Positions 22,435-32,275 are shown, numbered from the stretch's first letter. The stretch: DNA of 64,000 nt from Micromonospora arborensis (GCF_003205615.1 NZ_PYBV01000002.1:1-64000); one strand, 5' to 3'. The notes: generated by a model from the letters alone, not told the origin. Made by a program: numbers and translations.

Positions 22435-25341
22435 TCAGCCGTTCGGGAACAGGCTGCCGTAGTCGGCGTACGCCATGGCGACGTCCGCCTGTGCCCAGAA
22501 CCGGTGGTAGTTGAAGCTGGGCTCCGCACCACCGTCCAGGTACGCCTGCACCTTGGGCCAGTCCGGGTCGTTCTTGTAGAAGGACCGGAGGTCGAGGAAG
22601 CTCTTGCCGGCGGCGATGGTGTCGCCGTTCGGCATCTTCCCGGTCCAGCCCGGCGGGACGTAGACGCCCTGCCCGGTGGTGGCGTTGTAGGTGTCGTCGA
22701 AGCGCCGGTAGTCGCCACGCTTCTCGGTGGTGGAGACACCCTTGGCGTCGCTGGCGGCGGAGAGCGCGTCGAGCAGCCCCTTGGCGGTCGTCTTGGCCGC
22801 CGCGTTGCCCGACTTGGCCGCGTACGCGATCAGGATCCGGGCGTAGGAGGCGGCGACGCCGACGTCCTGGCCCTTGCTGATCACCTCGACGTGCAGGTTG
22901 GTGTTGGGCTGCGGGCTGGACGGGTTCCAGGTGGTCGGCTGACCGGTCCACGCCATGTCGGACGGGATCGACCAGTTGGTGCCGACGGTGGTGTTGGCGA
23001 TCGCCCACGGCACCCACTTGTCCAGCAGCGCCTTGGCCTTCGCGTTGCCGGTCTGCAGGTACAGCTCGGCGATCCGCTGCATCGACCAGGCCTGCATGCC
23101 GAACCACTGGTTCGACGGCGGGTCGTTGTAGACCGGGTCGACGTCGTAGAACATGCCGTAGAAGGTGCTGGTGCCGGCCGGCGGCTGGGCGTAGCTGCCG
23201 TCCCAGCTGTTGGTGGCGCCGCCGGCGATGCCGCCCTCGGACGACTGCAGCCAGGTGTAGAACTCCAGCTGCCGGTCGAAGCTCTTGGTCCAGTCGGCGA
23301 CCGCGGTCGACGACTGTGGCTTGAGCTCCGGGGTGTTGGTCAGCGCCCAGGCCGCGAACGGGTTCTGGTAGCCGAAGTGGTTGTGGCTGGAGCCGATCCG
23401 CCAGGACCAGTTCTGGCTGGCGTCGTACGCGCCACCCCAGGCGTAGTACCAGGACAGCAGGTAGTGCGCCGAGTCCTTGCCGCTGCCGGCGGGGCAGGTG
23501 CTGGCCCCGACGCAGTTGCCGATCTTCTTGAAGTACTTGTCGAACATCGCGTACCGCAGGTAGTCACCCATCTTGGCGGCCTTCGCGATGGTGGCCGCCA
23601 CGTCGGCCTGCTTGCCCTGCGCCTTGGCCCAGGTCAGCGCCCAGTACGCGGCCTGCACGGCGCGGGCGTCGGCGTCCGGGGCGTTGGTGTACTTCCACTG
23701 CTTGGCGGGGGCGCCGGTGTCCTTGACGAACAGGTCGAGGTAACCGTACTGACCGCCGTGCTTGAAGGTGTCGCAGGACGGCTGCGGGATGGTCTCCCAC
23801 ACCGACTCCTGGGTGCCCCGCTGGAAGGTGTTGATGTAGGCCGGCTTGGTGGTGCCGTCACCGCAGCGGCCGAAGCCGTAGGTGTTGTCCACGTCCATCA
23901 GCCAGTGCATGCCGTAGATGTCGCCGGTGCCGTAGGTGGACTGCAGCTCCGCGCGGAGCGGATCCTGCCCGACGGAGATGTTCGGGTTCAGCGCCGAGGG
24001 ATACTGGCTGGGCAGGTTGTACTCCGCGGCGTACTGCGGGGTGCCCGCGGAGCCGGCGGTCGGCTGGTCGGCGTGCGTCGGGATGATGTACTTCTCCATG
24101 ACGGTCCAGGCGTTGTTGAACGGCGCCCAGTTCTGGGTGACGCGGCCGTACTGGGCCTCCAGCCAGAGCCAGAAGCTGAACGCCTCCGAGGTGGTCTCGT
24201 GCCCGTGGTCGGGCGCCTCGACGATCAGCGTCTCGACCGAGTGGTACGGCACGCCCTCGGGGCTGAAGTAGCCCGAGTTCTTGATCTTGCCGTACTGCTC
24301 GAGGAACTTCGCTATGTAGGTGTTGTCGCCGCCGGGGGTGTCGTTGTCGATCTCGGTGGCGGTGACCGCCAGCGAGGCGAGACCGGTGGCGGAGGCGGTG
24401 ATGGTGGCGGCACCGCCGGCGGTGTCGCTGTCCTCCGCCGCGGCGACCGTGACGGTGACCCCGGTGTTCCAGTTGCTCGGGGTCAGCGTGGCGCTGGTCG
24501 GCGAGACCGTGACATCGGTGTCGCCGGTGCGGGTGAGGGTGACCGGCACGTTGGCCGTCGGCGCGGCGCTGAGCTTCAGGTTGAAGGTGGCGGTACCACC
24601 CTCGGTGACGCTCACGGCGGACGGGGTGGCGACAAGCGTCGGGCCGCTTGCGGCGGTGACCGTGAACGCCTTCTCGTCGACCCCGATGCCGTTGGCGTTG
24701 TCGTACGCCTTGGCCTGGACGGTGTAGCTGCCGGCCGGCAGGTCCTCCTGGGTGTAGGCGTACGGCGCGGAGGTGTCGGTGTTGATCAGTAGGCCGTTGC
24801 GGTAGAACTCGACCTTGCTGATCGTCCCGTCCGGGTCGCTGGCGGTGGCGGTCAGCGGCACGTCGGCCGGCGCGGTGAACGGCCCACTCGGCAGGCCGAG
24901 CGCGACCGTTGGCGGCTGGTTGGCCGGGGTGCCGTTGCAGGGAGTGCCGTTCAGGGTGAACGAGGTGGGCTTCGGGTTGCTGCCCGAGTGGGCGCCGTTG
25001 AAGCCGATGGTGGTGGAGGCCCCGGTGCCAAGGTTGCCGTTGTACGACTCGTTGGTCGCGGTGACCTCGCTGCCGGACTGGCTGAACCTGGCCGACCAGC
25101 CCTGGGTGACCCGTTGACCGCTGTTGGGGAAGGTCCACTTGAGCGTCCAGTTGCTCACCGGGTCGCCCAGGTTCTTGATGGTGACGTTCGCGGTGAAGCC
25201 GGTGTTCCAGTCGTTGGTCGCGTAGACCACGTCGCAGGCGGGTGCGGCCTGTGCGGCGCCGGCAGGCAGGGTCACCCCGCCGATGGCGAGCAGCGCGGCG
25301 GCGGCGAGCGCCACGCGGCGGCGTATTGCCAGTTGTCTCAT
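22435..25341 (-). CDS. Secreted GH48 exocellulase (cellobiohydrolase) with CBM2
   Basis: The 968-residue protein should release cellobiose processively from reducing ends of cellulose chains. It has a signal peptide (1-32), a CBM2 cellulose-binding domain with the usual Cys pair (Cys35 and Cys136), an Ig-like domain at about 142-232 (PTVALGLPSGPFTAPADVPL) and a Calx-beta-like domain at about 235-335. The full GH48 catalytic domain follows at about 342-968, with the proton-donor Glu in HETTSEAFSFWLWLEAQYG and blocks MHWLMDVDNTYGFG and SHNHFGYQNPFAAWAL. The domain order differs from the more common CBM2-FnIII-GH48. ATG 25341 is preceded by GAGGAGAC. CebR-type operators lie 260-390 bp upstream, consistent with cellobiose induction. 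Confidence 0.96.
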   Translation of the reverse strand: MRQLAIRRRVALAAAALLAIGGVTLPAGAAQAAPACDVVYATNDWNTGFTANVTIKNLGDPVSNWTLKWTFPNSGQRVTQGWSARFSQSGSEVTATNESYNGNLGTGASTTIGFNGAHSGSNPKPTSFTLNGTPCNGTPANQPPTVALGLPSGPFTAPADVPLTATASDPDGTISKVEFYRNGLLINTDTSAPYAYTQEDLPAGSYTVQAKAYDNANGIGVDEKAFTVTAASGPTLVATPSAVSVTEGGTATFNLKLSAAPTANVPVTLTRTGDTDVTVSPTSATLTPSNWNTGVTVTVAAAEDSDTAGGAATITASATGLASLAVTATEIDNDTPGGDNTYIAKFLEQYGKIKNSGYFSPEGVPYHSVETLIVEAPDHGHETTSEAFSFWLWLEAQYGRVTQNWAPFNNAWTVMEKYIIPTHADQPTAGSAGTPQYAAEYNLPSQYPSALNPNISVGQDPLRAELQSTYGTGDIYGMHWLMDVDNTYGFGRCGDGTTKPAYINTFQRGTQESVWETIPQPSCDTFKHGGQYGYLDLFVKDTGAPAKQWKYTNAPDADARAVQAAYWALTWAKAQGKQADVAATIAKAAKMGDYLRYAMFDKYFKKIGNCVGASTCPAGSGKDSAHYLLSWYYAWGGAYDASQNWSWRIGSSHNHFGYQNPFAAWALTNTPELKPQSSTAVADWTKSFDRQLEFYTWLQSSEGGIAGGATNSWDGSYAQPPAGTSTFYGMFYDVDPVYNDPPSNQWFGMQAWSMQRIAELYLQTGNAKAKALLDKWVPWAIANTTVGTNWSIPSDMAWTGQPTTWNPSSPQPNTNLHVEVISKGQDVGVAASYARILIAYAAKSGNAAAKTTAKGLLDALSAASDAKGVSTTEKRGDYRRFDDTYNATTGQGVYVPPGWTGKMPNGDTIAAGKSFLDLRSFYKNDPDWPKVQAYLDGGAEPSFNYHRFWAQADVAMAYADYGSLFPNG

Positions 25342-25603
25342 GTGCGCGGTGTCTCCTCGGACCAGGCCGGGACGGTCCCCGGCGAGGCGCCTGCCCGCGA
25401 GGGTGGTGGTCCGCGGGAGATTCGAGGCGCCGGGAAGGTGGTGTCCCCGGGCCCGGCCGGGGTAGGGCGGTGCGGCCCGCGCGGGAGGGGGTCCCGCCGG
25501 CTGCGATGGGGTGACCGTGACCGGAGGTGGTGCTGCCGGCTGCCCTCGGTAGACCCGCGCTCACGCGGTGTGGCTCCTGCCGCGTTGAATCGACAGTCTG
25601 CCA

Positions 25604-25617
25604 TGGAAGCGCTCCCA
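25604..25617. promoter_or_regulatory. CebR-type operator (GH48 side)
   Basis: TGGAAGCGCTCCCA differs at one base from the CebR consensus TGGGAGCGCTCCCA. It lies 263 bp upstream of the GH48 start. Confidence 0.75.
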
Positions 25618-25715
25618 CAACAAGCACAGAGGGCGCCGGATCGACTCCTTGTTTCGATCTCGTTTTGGGTCTTTCACAAAGGCGTGACGGGCGTTACAGT
25701 CGCAACATCGGTCGA

Positions 25716-25729
25716 TGGGAGCGCTTCCA
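25716..25729. promoter_or_regulatory. CebR-type operator (second copy)
   Basis: TGGGAGCGCTTCCA is the mirror-image variant of the first site, with one mismatch in the other half. The two centres are 112 bp apart, which would allow cooperative binding or looping. Confidence 0.75.
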
Positions 25730-26132
25730 TCGACAAGGTTCCAACAAGAAGATCGCTGGGGCCGTCTCTGACGGACTCGGCGAACCAGCCCGAGGGCCGA
25801 CGACGGGCCAGCCCGGACGCCGTCGTCAGCCATCGTCCCGCCACACGGAGGGAGGTGGAACCAAAGCCACTCGCGTGGCCCGGCTCCCGCGCGACACGCA
25901 CGGCAGGACCCAAATTCCGCCCGTGTGTGTGCAGTTACGGTGGGGACGGGGGTTGCCCTCCCCCGTCCCCACACTAAACCCCCGTACACGATGGGAAAAG
26001 AGGCCGACGGGACAGGCGCGCCGCGCCGCCCGGCGGCCTCGTTCGCTGTCCGGGGCCCTCAACCGCCTCGACCCGCCATCGCCGGCCGCCATGACGGCCA
26101 GCTGACCGGGCGGGCCACTCCTGGCCTACCCT

Positions 26133-26146
26133 GGGAGCGCTCCCGA
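26133..26146. promoter_or_regulatory. CebR-type operator (GH1 side)
   Basis: TGGGAGCGCTCCCG matches the CebR consensus except for the last base. It lies 37 bp upstream of the beta-glucosidase start, in the expected position to block its promoter. Confidence 0.8.
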
Positions 26147-26182
26147 ATCTCGGCGGTGGCCCCGTATCCACGAGGAGAATCC

Positions 26183-27526
26183 ATGTCGATACCTACTGGG
26201 CCCGCCGGCCCGCTGCGCTTCCCCGACAACTTCGGCTGGGGCGCGGCCACTTCCGCGTACCAGATCGAGGGCGCCGCCAAGGAGGACGGGCGCGGCGAGT
26301 CCGTCTGGGACACCTTCAGCCGCGTCCCAGGGCGCACCCGCAACGGCGACACGGGCGACGTGGCCGCCGACCACTACCACCGGTACGCCGAGGACCTCGA
26401 CCTCATGCGCGACCTCGGGTTGCGCAGCTACCGCTTCTCCATCTCCTGGCCACGAATCCAGCCCGACGGCACCGGCGCACCCAACCAGCGCGGGCTCGAC
26501 TTCTACCGCCGGCTCCTCGACGGTCTGCACGAACGCGGGATCGCCCCGATGGCCACCCTGTTCCACTGGGATCTCCCGCAGGCGCTACAGGACGCCGGCG
26601 GCTGGGAGTCACGCGACACCGCCCACCGCTTCGCCGACTACGCCGACCTGGTCTTCGGCGCCCTCGGCGACCGGGTGCCGGCCTGGCTCACCATCAACGA
26701 GCCCAAGACGGTGGTGCAGAACGGCTACCTCACCGGCCACCACGCCCCCGGCCGGCAAGACCCGGACGCCGCCTACCTGGTCGCCCACCACCTGCAGCTC
26801 GCGCACGGGCTCGCCGTCGGCGCGCTACGGGCCAGCGGCAGCGACAGCCGGATCGGCCCCGCCCTCAACCTGCACCCCTGCTACCCCGCCGACGACTCCC
26901 CGCAGGCTGCCGCGGCCGCCCGCCTCTACGACAGCTACGAAAACCGCCTCTACCTGGACTCCCTGCTCAGGGGCAGCTACCCGGAGGATCTGCTGGCCGA
27001 CCTGGGCCCGCAGAGCCGGATGGTCCAGGGCGTCCGCGACGGCGACCTGGCGATCATCTCCGCGCCGATCGACCTGCTGGCCGTGCAGTACTACACGCCG
27101 ATCTACGTCACCGCCGACGGCGGCACCGAGCGACGCTGGACGACCTCCGAGGCCGAGTGGCAGCAGATCTACCCCCAGGGGATGTACGACCTGCTGACCC
27201 GGGTCACCCGCGACTACGGCCCGATCCCACTCACCATCACCGAGAACGGGCTGCCCACACCGGACACCCTGGCCCCGGACGACACCGTCCACGACGCGGG
27301 TCGGATCAGTTTCCTGCGCGACCACCTCACCGCCGTGCACCAGGCCATCGCCGCCGGGGTGCCGCTGGAGAGCTTCCACGTCTGGTCACTGCTGGACAAC
27401 TTCGAGTGGGACGCGGGATACGACCAGCGCTGGGGACTGGTCTACGTGGACTACCCGACCCAGCGGCGGGTGCTCAAGAGCAGCGCCACCTGGTATCGCT
27501 CCGTCATCACCGACGGCGGCTTCTGA
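26183..27526 (+). CDS. GH1 beta-glucosidase
   Basis: The 447-residue protein is a family 1 beta-glucosidase and should cleave cellobiose to glucose. It lacks a signal peptide, so it acts in the cytoplasm. Acid/base Glu173 lies in TINEPK and nucleophile Glu354 in TITENG. The family motif FPDNFGWGAATSAYQIEG is at the N-terminus and SLLDNFEWDAGYDQRWGLVY near the C-terminus. ATG 26183 follows GAGGAGAA. In Streptomyces the orthologous bglC is under CebR; here a near-perfect CebR site lies 37 bp upstream, but the cebEFG importer and cebR are not in this window. Confidence 0.96.
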   Translation: MSIPTGPAGPLRFPDNFGWGAATSAYQIEGAAKEDGRGESVWDTFSRVPGRTRNGDTGDVAADHYHRYAEDLDLMRDLGLRSYRFSISWPRIQPDGTGAPNQRGLDFYRRLLDGLHERGIAPMATLFHWDLPQALQDAGGWESRDTAHRFADYADLVFGALGDRVPAWLTINEPKTVVQNGYLTGHHAPGRQDPDAAYLVAHHLQLAHGLAVGALRASGSDSRIGPALNLHPCYPADDSPQAAAAARLYDSYENRLYLDSLLRGSYPEDLLADLGPQSRMVQGVRDGDLAIISAPIDLLAVQYYTPIYVTADGGTERRWTTSEAEWQQIYPQGMYDLLTRVTRDYGPIPLTITENGLPTPDTLAPDDTVHDAGRISFLRDHLTAVHQAIAAGVPLESFHVWSLLDNFEWDAGYDQRWGLVYVDYPTQRRVLKSSATWYRSVITDGGF

Positions 27527-27536
27527 ACGGGCCGCC

Positions 27537-27592
27537 ACCCGGACGGCCGGGCCCGGACGGCTCGGCTCTGGTGAGCCGGCGACCGTCCGGGT
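27537..27592. terminator. Bidirectional terminator
   Basis: Arms 27537-27546 and 27583-27592 (ACCCGGACGG/CCGTCCGGGT) are perfectly complementary, with a second small stem (GGCTC/GAGCC) inside. It lies between the convergent GH1 and roadblock genes. Confidence 0.65.
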
Positions 27593-27601
27593 CTCGGCCA
27601 G

Positions 27602-28024
27602 TCAGCGGGGCAGCGCCTGCTGCAACTCCGCCCGCAGCGCCGGGGTGAGCATCTCCCCCGCCTGCTTGGCCAGCCGGGCCATCTCGTAGCCCACCACGCC
27701 GATGTCCGCGTCACCGGCGGCCAGCGTGGCCAGGATCGAACCGTCGCGGATCTGCATCACCAGGAAGTAGCCGCGACCCATCTCGACCACCGTCTGCTTG
27801 ACGACATCGCCGTCGAACATCTGGGCCGCGCCCGCGGTGATGCTCATCAGCCCGGAGGTCACCGCCGCGAGCTTGTCCGCGTTGTCGCGGGGCAGGTGGT
27901 CGGAGATCGCCACCAGCAGCCCGTCGGAGGAGACCACCACCGCGTGCGAAACGCCCGGCACCCGGTCCGCGAACGCGCTCACCAGCCAGCTCAGGTCACG
28001 CGCCTCCTGGCTCAACGTCGTCAC
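27602..28024 (-). CDS. Roadblock/LC7 domain protein (CvnB-like)
   Basis: The 140-residue protein is a roadblock/LC7 domain, a regulator fold of small GTPases. Typical features are [29 protein letters not shown] and a final amphipathic segment. ATG 28024 overlaps the stop of the upstream kinase gene (ATGA), so the two are co-translated. In conservons the next genes are DUF742 and a Ras-like GTPase; here the gene is instead followed by a terminator and a convergent GH1 gene. Confidence 0.9.
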   Translation of the reverse strand: MTTLSQEARDLSWLVSAFADRVPGVSHAVVVSSDGLLVAISDHLPRDNADKLAAVTSGLMSITAGAAQMFDGDVVKQTVVEMGRGYFLVMQIRDGSILATLAAGDADIGVVGYEMARLAKQAGEMLTPALRAELQQALPR

Positions 28025-30558
28025 TGTCGTCGTCCCCCTTCATCGTGCCCCCCGGACGGTGGCACGGGTATCTCGGTGGTGTCCTCGGCCTCGGCTCGCC
28101 GCACCCCGCTGTAGAGCCGGGAAAGCATGCCGCCGACCGCCTCCGGGTCCGGGTCGGCGCGGTTCGGCGCCGACATCGGTTGTGCCAGACGGGTGACCGC
28201 GCTCAACTGCGCCATCGGCACCCGTACCGGCAATCCTCGTTCATTGGTGCCCGCGGTCACCGGGATCGCCGGTGGCACCGCCGGCGCGGGCGCTGCCGGC
28301 GCGGACGGACCCTGCCGCGACCACCAGCCTCCGCCGTCACCGCGGGCCGCCGCGGGGGCCAACACGTCCTCGGCGCGCACCGGCACCGGGCGCGCCTGGC
28401 GCGGTACGGCGACGCCCGGGGGCCGACCCGCCACCGGCATGTCCCGGGCGCCGATGCCCGGCCCCGGCGCACCGGCCTCCAGGGTGATCCCGGGGCTCCG
28501 GGCCACTCCCCGAGCGGCGCTTGTCGCCAGCATCCGGGCCGACGCGGGCGGATCCAGTTCCACCGGGACCGTCGTCGCCAGCAACTCCGCGGGCAACGCG
28601 AGCCTGGCGACCAGGCCGTGCTCGCCCCCGTCGAGCCACACGCGGAGACCAAGCCGGGCAGCGAGGTGGCTGACCACGAACAGACCCATCCGCTCCACCG
28701 CCGCGACGTCCGCAGCCGGAGGGCTGGCCAGCACGGCGTTCGCCTCGCCGAGCGCGGCCGGGCTCATGCCCAGACCACGGTCGACGATCTCGATCAGCGA
28801 GGTCGTGGCCTCGACCCTGGCCGTGACCACCACGACGGTGTCCGGGCGGGAGAAAGCCGTCGCGTTCTCCAGCAGCTCCGCCAACAGGTGCACCAGCTCG
28901 CCGACAGCGTGCCCGACCACGTACACGTCGGCCACCGACTCGATGCGGACCCGCTGGTACTGCTCGATCTCCGCCGCGGCGGCCAGCAGCACCGCACCGA
29001 GGCCGATCGGCCGGTTCCACCGACGGGTGGAGTCGGTGCCGGCGAGCACCAGCAGACTCTCGTCGTTGCGGCGCATACGGGCAGCCAGGTGGTCGAGCTT
29101 GAACAGGTTCTCCAGCTGGTCCGGGTCGCTCTCCTCACGCTCCAGGTCGTCCAGCAGCTCCAGTTGGCGCTCCACCAACACCTGGCTACGGCGGGCCAGG
29201 TTGACGAACATCGCGTTGACGTTGCGTCGCATGAGCGCCTGCTCGACGGCGACCGAGACCGCGCTGCGGTGCACCGCCACGAACGCCTCGGCCAACTCAC
29301 CGATCTCGTCGAGCGAGCGGACCACCGCCGGCGCGACCTCGATGGCGGGCACCCCGCCGGTGACCGTCTTCAAACGGTCCAGTGCGTCCGGCAGCTCGAC
29401 CTGCGCGATCCGGAGCGCCTGGCTACGCAGCAACCGCATCGACCGGGCGACCGACCGCCCGACGAGCAGCGAGATCAGCAGGGCGACCAGCAGCACCGCG
29501 ACGACACCGCCGACGACCAGCAGGGTGGCCCGCAGCTGACCGCTGCTGGCATCGTCGGCCTGCCGCACGGCGTCGTCCAGCACGCCCACCTCAAGCTGGC
29601 GCAGCAGCTCCTGGCGCTGCTGGCTCGCCGCCCACCACTGCTCTGCCGGCAGCACCGCCGGCGACGCGTCACCGGCCGGCAGGCTGCGTTCCTCCAACTG
29701 CACGGCGGTCAGGAACGTCGGGGTCACCGTGGTCTCGTCGTACCGACGGATCTGGTCGCTGGTCGCAGCCACCCGGAACGCGCCGAGCGCGGTCAACTGC
29801 TGGGCGCGCAGATCGGCGAGGAGCACCCGGTCCTCGGTGCCGTACCCACCGGCGCGGGCGGCGGCGTAGAGCTGGGCCCGCACCCGGGAGGAGAGCTCCT
29901 TGACCCGGGCCAGCTGCACGTAGCGCAGCACCGCGTCGTTCAACGCCGGTTGGTCCTGACCCGGTGTCGGCTCGGCGAGCAGGTCGATCATCGCGCCGAC
30001 GGCCCGGTGATAGTTACTGAGGATGGTCTCGCTGCTGAGCACCGCCGGCGGGATCGCCGGCCGGATGTCGACCACCTGGTCGTACGCCTCCAGCGCCTCG
30101 GAGAAGGCGACCCGCCAGGACGCGTCGGCGTCCGCGAGGGGCTCGGCGGCCCGGCGCAGGTCCACGATGGCCCGGTCGGTGGCCGTCTGCAACGGCTTCA
30201 GGTCGGTCGCCGCGGTAGCCCGGTCGCCGCCCCTGCGCAGCGCGCCCAGCTCTCCCGCCGAGCGGTCGCGTTCCTGCTGGAGCTGCTGCACCACCGCGGT
30301 GATCTGCCGACCGATGCCGACCTGACGGGAGAAGTCGTTCAACGCCGTCGTTCGCCCCACCAGCGCGCTCGTCTGCACGCCCGCGAGCACCAGGAACGCC
30401 ATCGACGGCACCATCAGCACCGTGGCGAGCTTCGTGCTCATCCGCCAGTCCCGCAGCCGGAACGGTGACCGGCGTCGATGCGGGACGACTCGGACATCGA
30501 AGCGGCGCCGACGGTGGTTCGACACCGCGCCGTTCGCCGGGTCGGGACCTGCCGCCAC
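28021..30558 (-). CDS. Conservon-type sensor kinase with nitrate/nitrite-sensing-like domain (CvnA-like)
   Basis: The 845-residue protein has a basic N-terminus, a membrane helix (about 44-66), a large external NIT-like helical domain (about 67-335), a second helix (about 345-370), a linker and an HATPase domain (about 490-660). Its boxes are [10 protein letters not shown] (N), VDRGLGMS (G1) and [15 protein letters not shown] (G2). No typical H-box dimerisation helix with HExRTP is visible, as in other conservon kinases. The C-terminal 180 residues are Pro/Ala-rich. GTG 30558 is preceded by GGAGGAGG. It is the first gene of a two-gene unit with the roadblock protein. Confidence 0.88.
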   Translation of the reverse strand: MAAGPDPANGAVSNHRRRRFDVRVVPHRRRSPFRLRDWRMSTKLATVLMVPSMAFLVLAGVQTSALVGRTTALNDFSRQVGIGRQITAVVQQLQQERDRSAGELGALRRGGDRATAATDLKPLQTATDRAIVDLRRAAEPLADADASWRVAFSEALEAYDQVVDIRPAIPPAVLSSETILSNYHRAVGAMIDLLAEPTPGQDQPALNDAVLRYVQLARVKELSSRVRAQLYAAARAGGYGTEDRVLLADLRAQQLTALGAFRVAATSDQIRRYDETTVTPTFLTAVQLEERSLPAGDASPAVLPAEQWWAASQQRQELLRQLEVGVLDDAVRQADDASSGQLRATLLVVGGVVAVLLVALLISLLVGRSVARSMRLLRSQALRIAQVELPDALDRLKTVTGGVPAIEVAPAVVRSLDEIGELAEAFVAVHRSAVSVAVEQALMRRNVNAMFVNLARRSQVLVERQLELLDDLEREESDPDQLENLFKLDHLAARMRRNDESLLVLAGTDSTRRWNRPIGLGAVLLAAAAEIEQYQRVRIESVADVYVVGHAVGELVHLLAELLENATAFSRPDTVVVVTARVEATTSLIEIVDRGLGMSPAALGEANAVLASPPAADVAAVERMGLFVVSHLAARLGLRVWLDGGEHGLVARLALPAELLATTVPVELDPPASARMLATSAARGVARSPGITLEAGAPGPGIGARDMPVAGRPPGVAVPRQARPVPVRAEDVLAPAAARGDGGGWWSRQGPSAPAAPAPAVPPAIPVTAGTNERGLPVRVPMAQLSAVTRLAQPMSAPNRADPDPEAVGGMLSRLYSGVRRAEAEDTTEIPVPPSGGHDEGGRRQ

Positions 30559-30657
30559 CCTGCCTCCTCCGTCCTACCGCGTCCACCGCGGTCCGGGGAG
30601 CGCAGTCCATCCAACCAGGCTCGGGGGCGCTGTCAACGGCCCGGGCGGCGCGGAGGT

Positions 30658-32067
30658 TCAGGAAGGATACTGCGGGTGGGAACGTCCTGTCGTGGTCGGC
30701 AGAACCAGCTCGTCCGTCCGGCCGATGTCGGCGAGGTCGACCGCGTCACCGAACCGACCCAACGCCACCAGTGCCGCGCCGGTGGCGCCGATCTCCGGGT
30801 TGCGTTGGTGCGACACCGGTCGCGGTGCGAGCGCGGCGGCGAAGGCCTGCCGCCACCACGTGGAGGCGGCCACCGCACCTCCGCCCAGCACCACACCGAC
30901 CGGCTTGTCGATCGTGGACTCCAGCACCACCAGATCCTCGGCGACCAGCTCACACAGCCCCTGCATCAGCCCGGCCAGAATGTCCACGGAGGTGGTGCTG
31001 AAGCTGAGGCCGCCGAGCCGACCGGTGCCCGCCGGCGCCAGACCGGGCGGCCGGTCGCCACCGAAGCGGGGGTCGGCCGGTCGGCCACCGCCCGCCGGCA
31101 CCAGCGCCAGCGCCGCGTCCAGCTCAGCCCCCTGGGGCAACCGCAACTCCCGGTTCGCCCAGGCGAACAGGTTGCCCCCGCTGGCGTACGCCGCACCGGT
31201 CACCACGTGGTCGTGGTCGACCCGGTAACGCCACAGTCGCTCGGGAAGCTGAGGCATCGGTTCGCCGGCCGGGATCCGCTGCATCAGCCGTACGGCGGCG
31301 GAGGTGCCCACGGTGACCGCGGCCCGGCTCGGGTCGACGCAACCCGAGCCGACGTTCGACGCCCCGCCGTCGCCCACGGGCGGTGACCAGCGGGCATGCG
31401 CCAGCTGCGGCCAACGGCGGGCCCTCTCGGCGCGGAGCCGGCCGTGCCAGTCCAGCTCGCCGAGGGGCGGCAGCTCCTGCGGTCGCGCCCCGGCCAACGT
31501 CAGCGCTTCCTCGTCCCAGCGCAGGGTGCTCAGATCCAGCAGACCGGTCCCGGATGCCTGGGAGACCGACATGGGCGCCGAGTCGAGCAGCTCGCCCAGC
31601 ACGTACTCGGGCAGGCCGACGAACCGGGCGATCGGGCCCGACTGCTCGCGCAACCAGGGCAACCGCATGGACCAGTACGAGCGGTGCCACCAGCAGCCGG
31701 TGCGCTGGTGGAAACCGTCCGGGTCGGCCGGCCCCGACGTGCCACCGACCGGCCCGGGCCGGGTGTCCAGCCAGGTGATCACCGGGCCGAGGGGGGCGCC
31801 GGCGTGGTCGAGTGGGAGCACCGAGTGCCACTGGGCGGAGACCGCCACCAGGTTGACGTCGTGCAGGTGCCCCGCGTCGGCCAGCTCGTCCAGGCAATCG
31901 ACCAGGGAGGCGAGATAGTCGGGACCGGACAGGGTGCCGGTGCCGTCGTCGCCGATGGCAAGGTCGATCTTGCGCCGGGCCAGGGCGCCGGGCAGCGGTC
32001 GGGTGTCCGCGTCCAGCACCAGCCCGCGTACCGAGGAGGTGCCCAGATCGAGCGCGAGAATGTTCAT
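30658..32067 (-). CDS. FGGY-family carbohydrate kinase (gluconokinase-like)
   Basis: The 469-residue protein has the ASKHA fold. The phosphate-1 loop is LALDLGTSSVRGLVLD, the phosphate-2 region AAVTVGTSAAVRLM, the adenosine region VGVVLGGGAVAAS, and the tail EIGATGAALVALG. The SQASGTGLLDL segment resembles gluconate and related kinases. The substrate is inferred, not shown. The start ATG 32067 lies 54 bp from the divergent Trp leader peptide. Confidence 0.82.
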   Translation of the reverse strand: MNILALDLGTSSVRGLVLDADTRPLPGALARRKIDLAIGDDGTGTLSGPDYLASLVDCLDELADAGHLHDVNLVAVSAQWHSVLPLDHAGAPLGPVITWLDTRPGPVGGTSGPADPDGFHQRTGCWWHRSYWSMRLPWLREQSGPIARFVGLPEYVLGELLDSAPMSVSQASGTGLLDLSTLRWDEEALTLAGARPQELPPLGELDWHGRLRAERARRWPQLAHARWSPPVGDGGASNVGSGCVDPSRAAVTVGTSAAVRLMQRIPAGEPMPQLPERLWRYRVDHDHVVTGAAYASGGNLFAWANRELRLPQGAELDAALALVPAGGGRPADPRFGGDRPPGLAPAGTGRLGGLSFSTTSVDILAGLMQGLCELVAEDLVVLESTIDKPVGVVLGGGAVAASTWWRQAFAAALAPRPVSHQRNPEIGATGAALVALGRFGDAVDLADIGRTDELVLPTTTGRSHPQYPS

Positions 32068-32121
32068 CGCCGGTCAAGTTACCCGGTGTCAGGCGGGTGC
32101 CGGGGGCGTAGGGTGGATCGC

Positions 32122-32181
32122 ATGCTCGCGCATCTGACCTGCTGGTGGCCCGCCAACCTGGCGGCCCACTTCCGCGCGTAG
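32122..32181 (+). CDS. trpL: Leader peptide with tandem Trp codons
   Basis: A 19-codon frame encodes MLAHLTCWWPANLAAHFRA and stops 94 bp before the anthranilate synthase gene. Adjacent Trp codons occupy 32143-32148. It resembles the trp leader peptides of Streptomyces, which also have tandem Trp codons followed by a short Ala/His-rich end. Ribosome stalling here when charged tRNA-Trp is scarce would control the downstream gene. Confidence 0.78.
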   Translation: MLAHLTCWWPANLAAHFRA

Positions 32182-32275
32182 CTCCATCCACGCGGCCGCC
32201 ATCGAGGCGGTCGCCCGGATCTCCCGTCCGGAGAGCCCGCCCCGACGGCGGCGCCCCGGCTCGACGGAGACTCCG
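32143..32275 (+). promoter_or_regulatory. Candidate Trp attenuator
   Basis: Segment 32146-32155 overlaps the second Trp codon and pairs with 32159-32168 with one mismatch, forming a 1:2-type hairpin. Several GC-rich alternative pairings follow up to the GGAG ribosome site before 32276, including CCGGA/TCCGG around 32217-32233. The terminator arm cannot be assigned by eye. Confidence 0.55.

Larger units (their letters stand above)
25342..26182. promoter_or_regulatory. Shared divergent control region of the cellulose genes
   Basis: This 841-bp region between the GH48 and GH1 starts has no convincing gene. It holds three CebR-type operators and an AT-richer patch at 25615-25730 between the first two, a plausible location for the GH48 promoter. 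If so, the GH48 mRNA has an untranslated leader of about 250 nt. Confidence 0.6.

Noticed and set aside
22282..24792. 836-residue plus-strand frame over the GH48 gene
   Set aside because: It is antisense to an unmistakable GH48 domain and is Gly/Val/Arg-rich.
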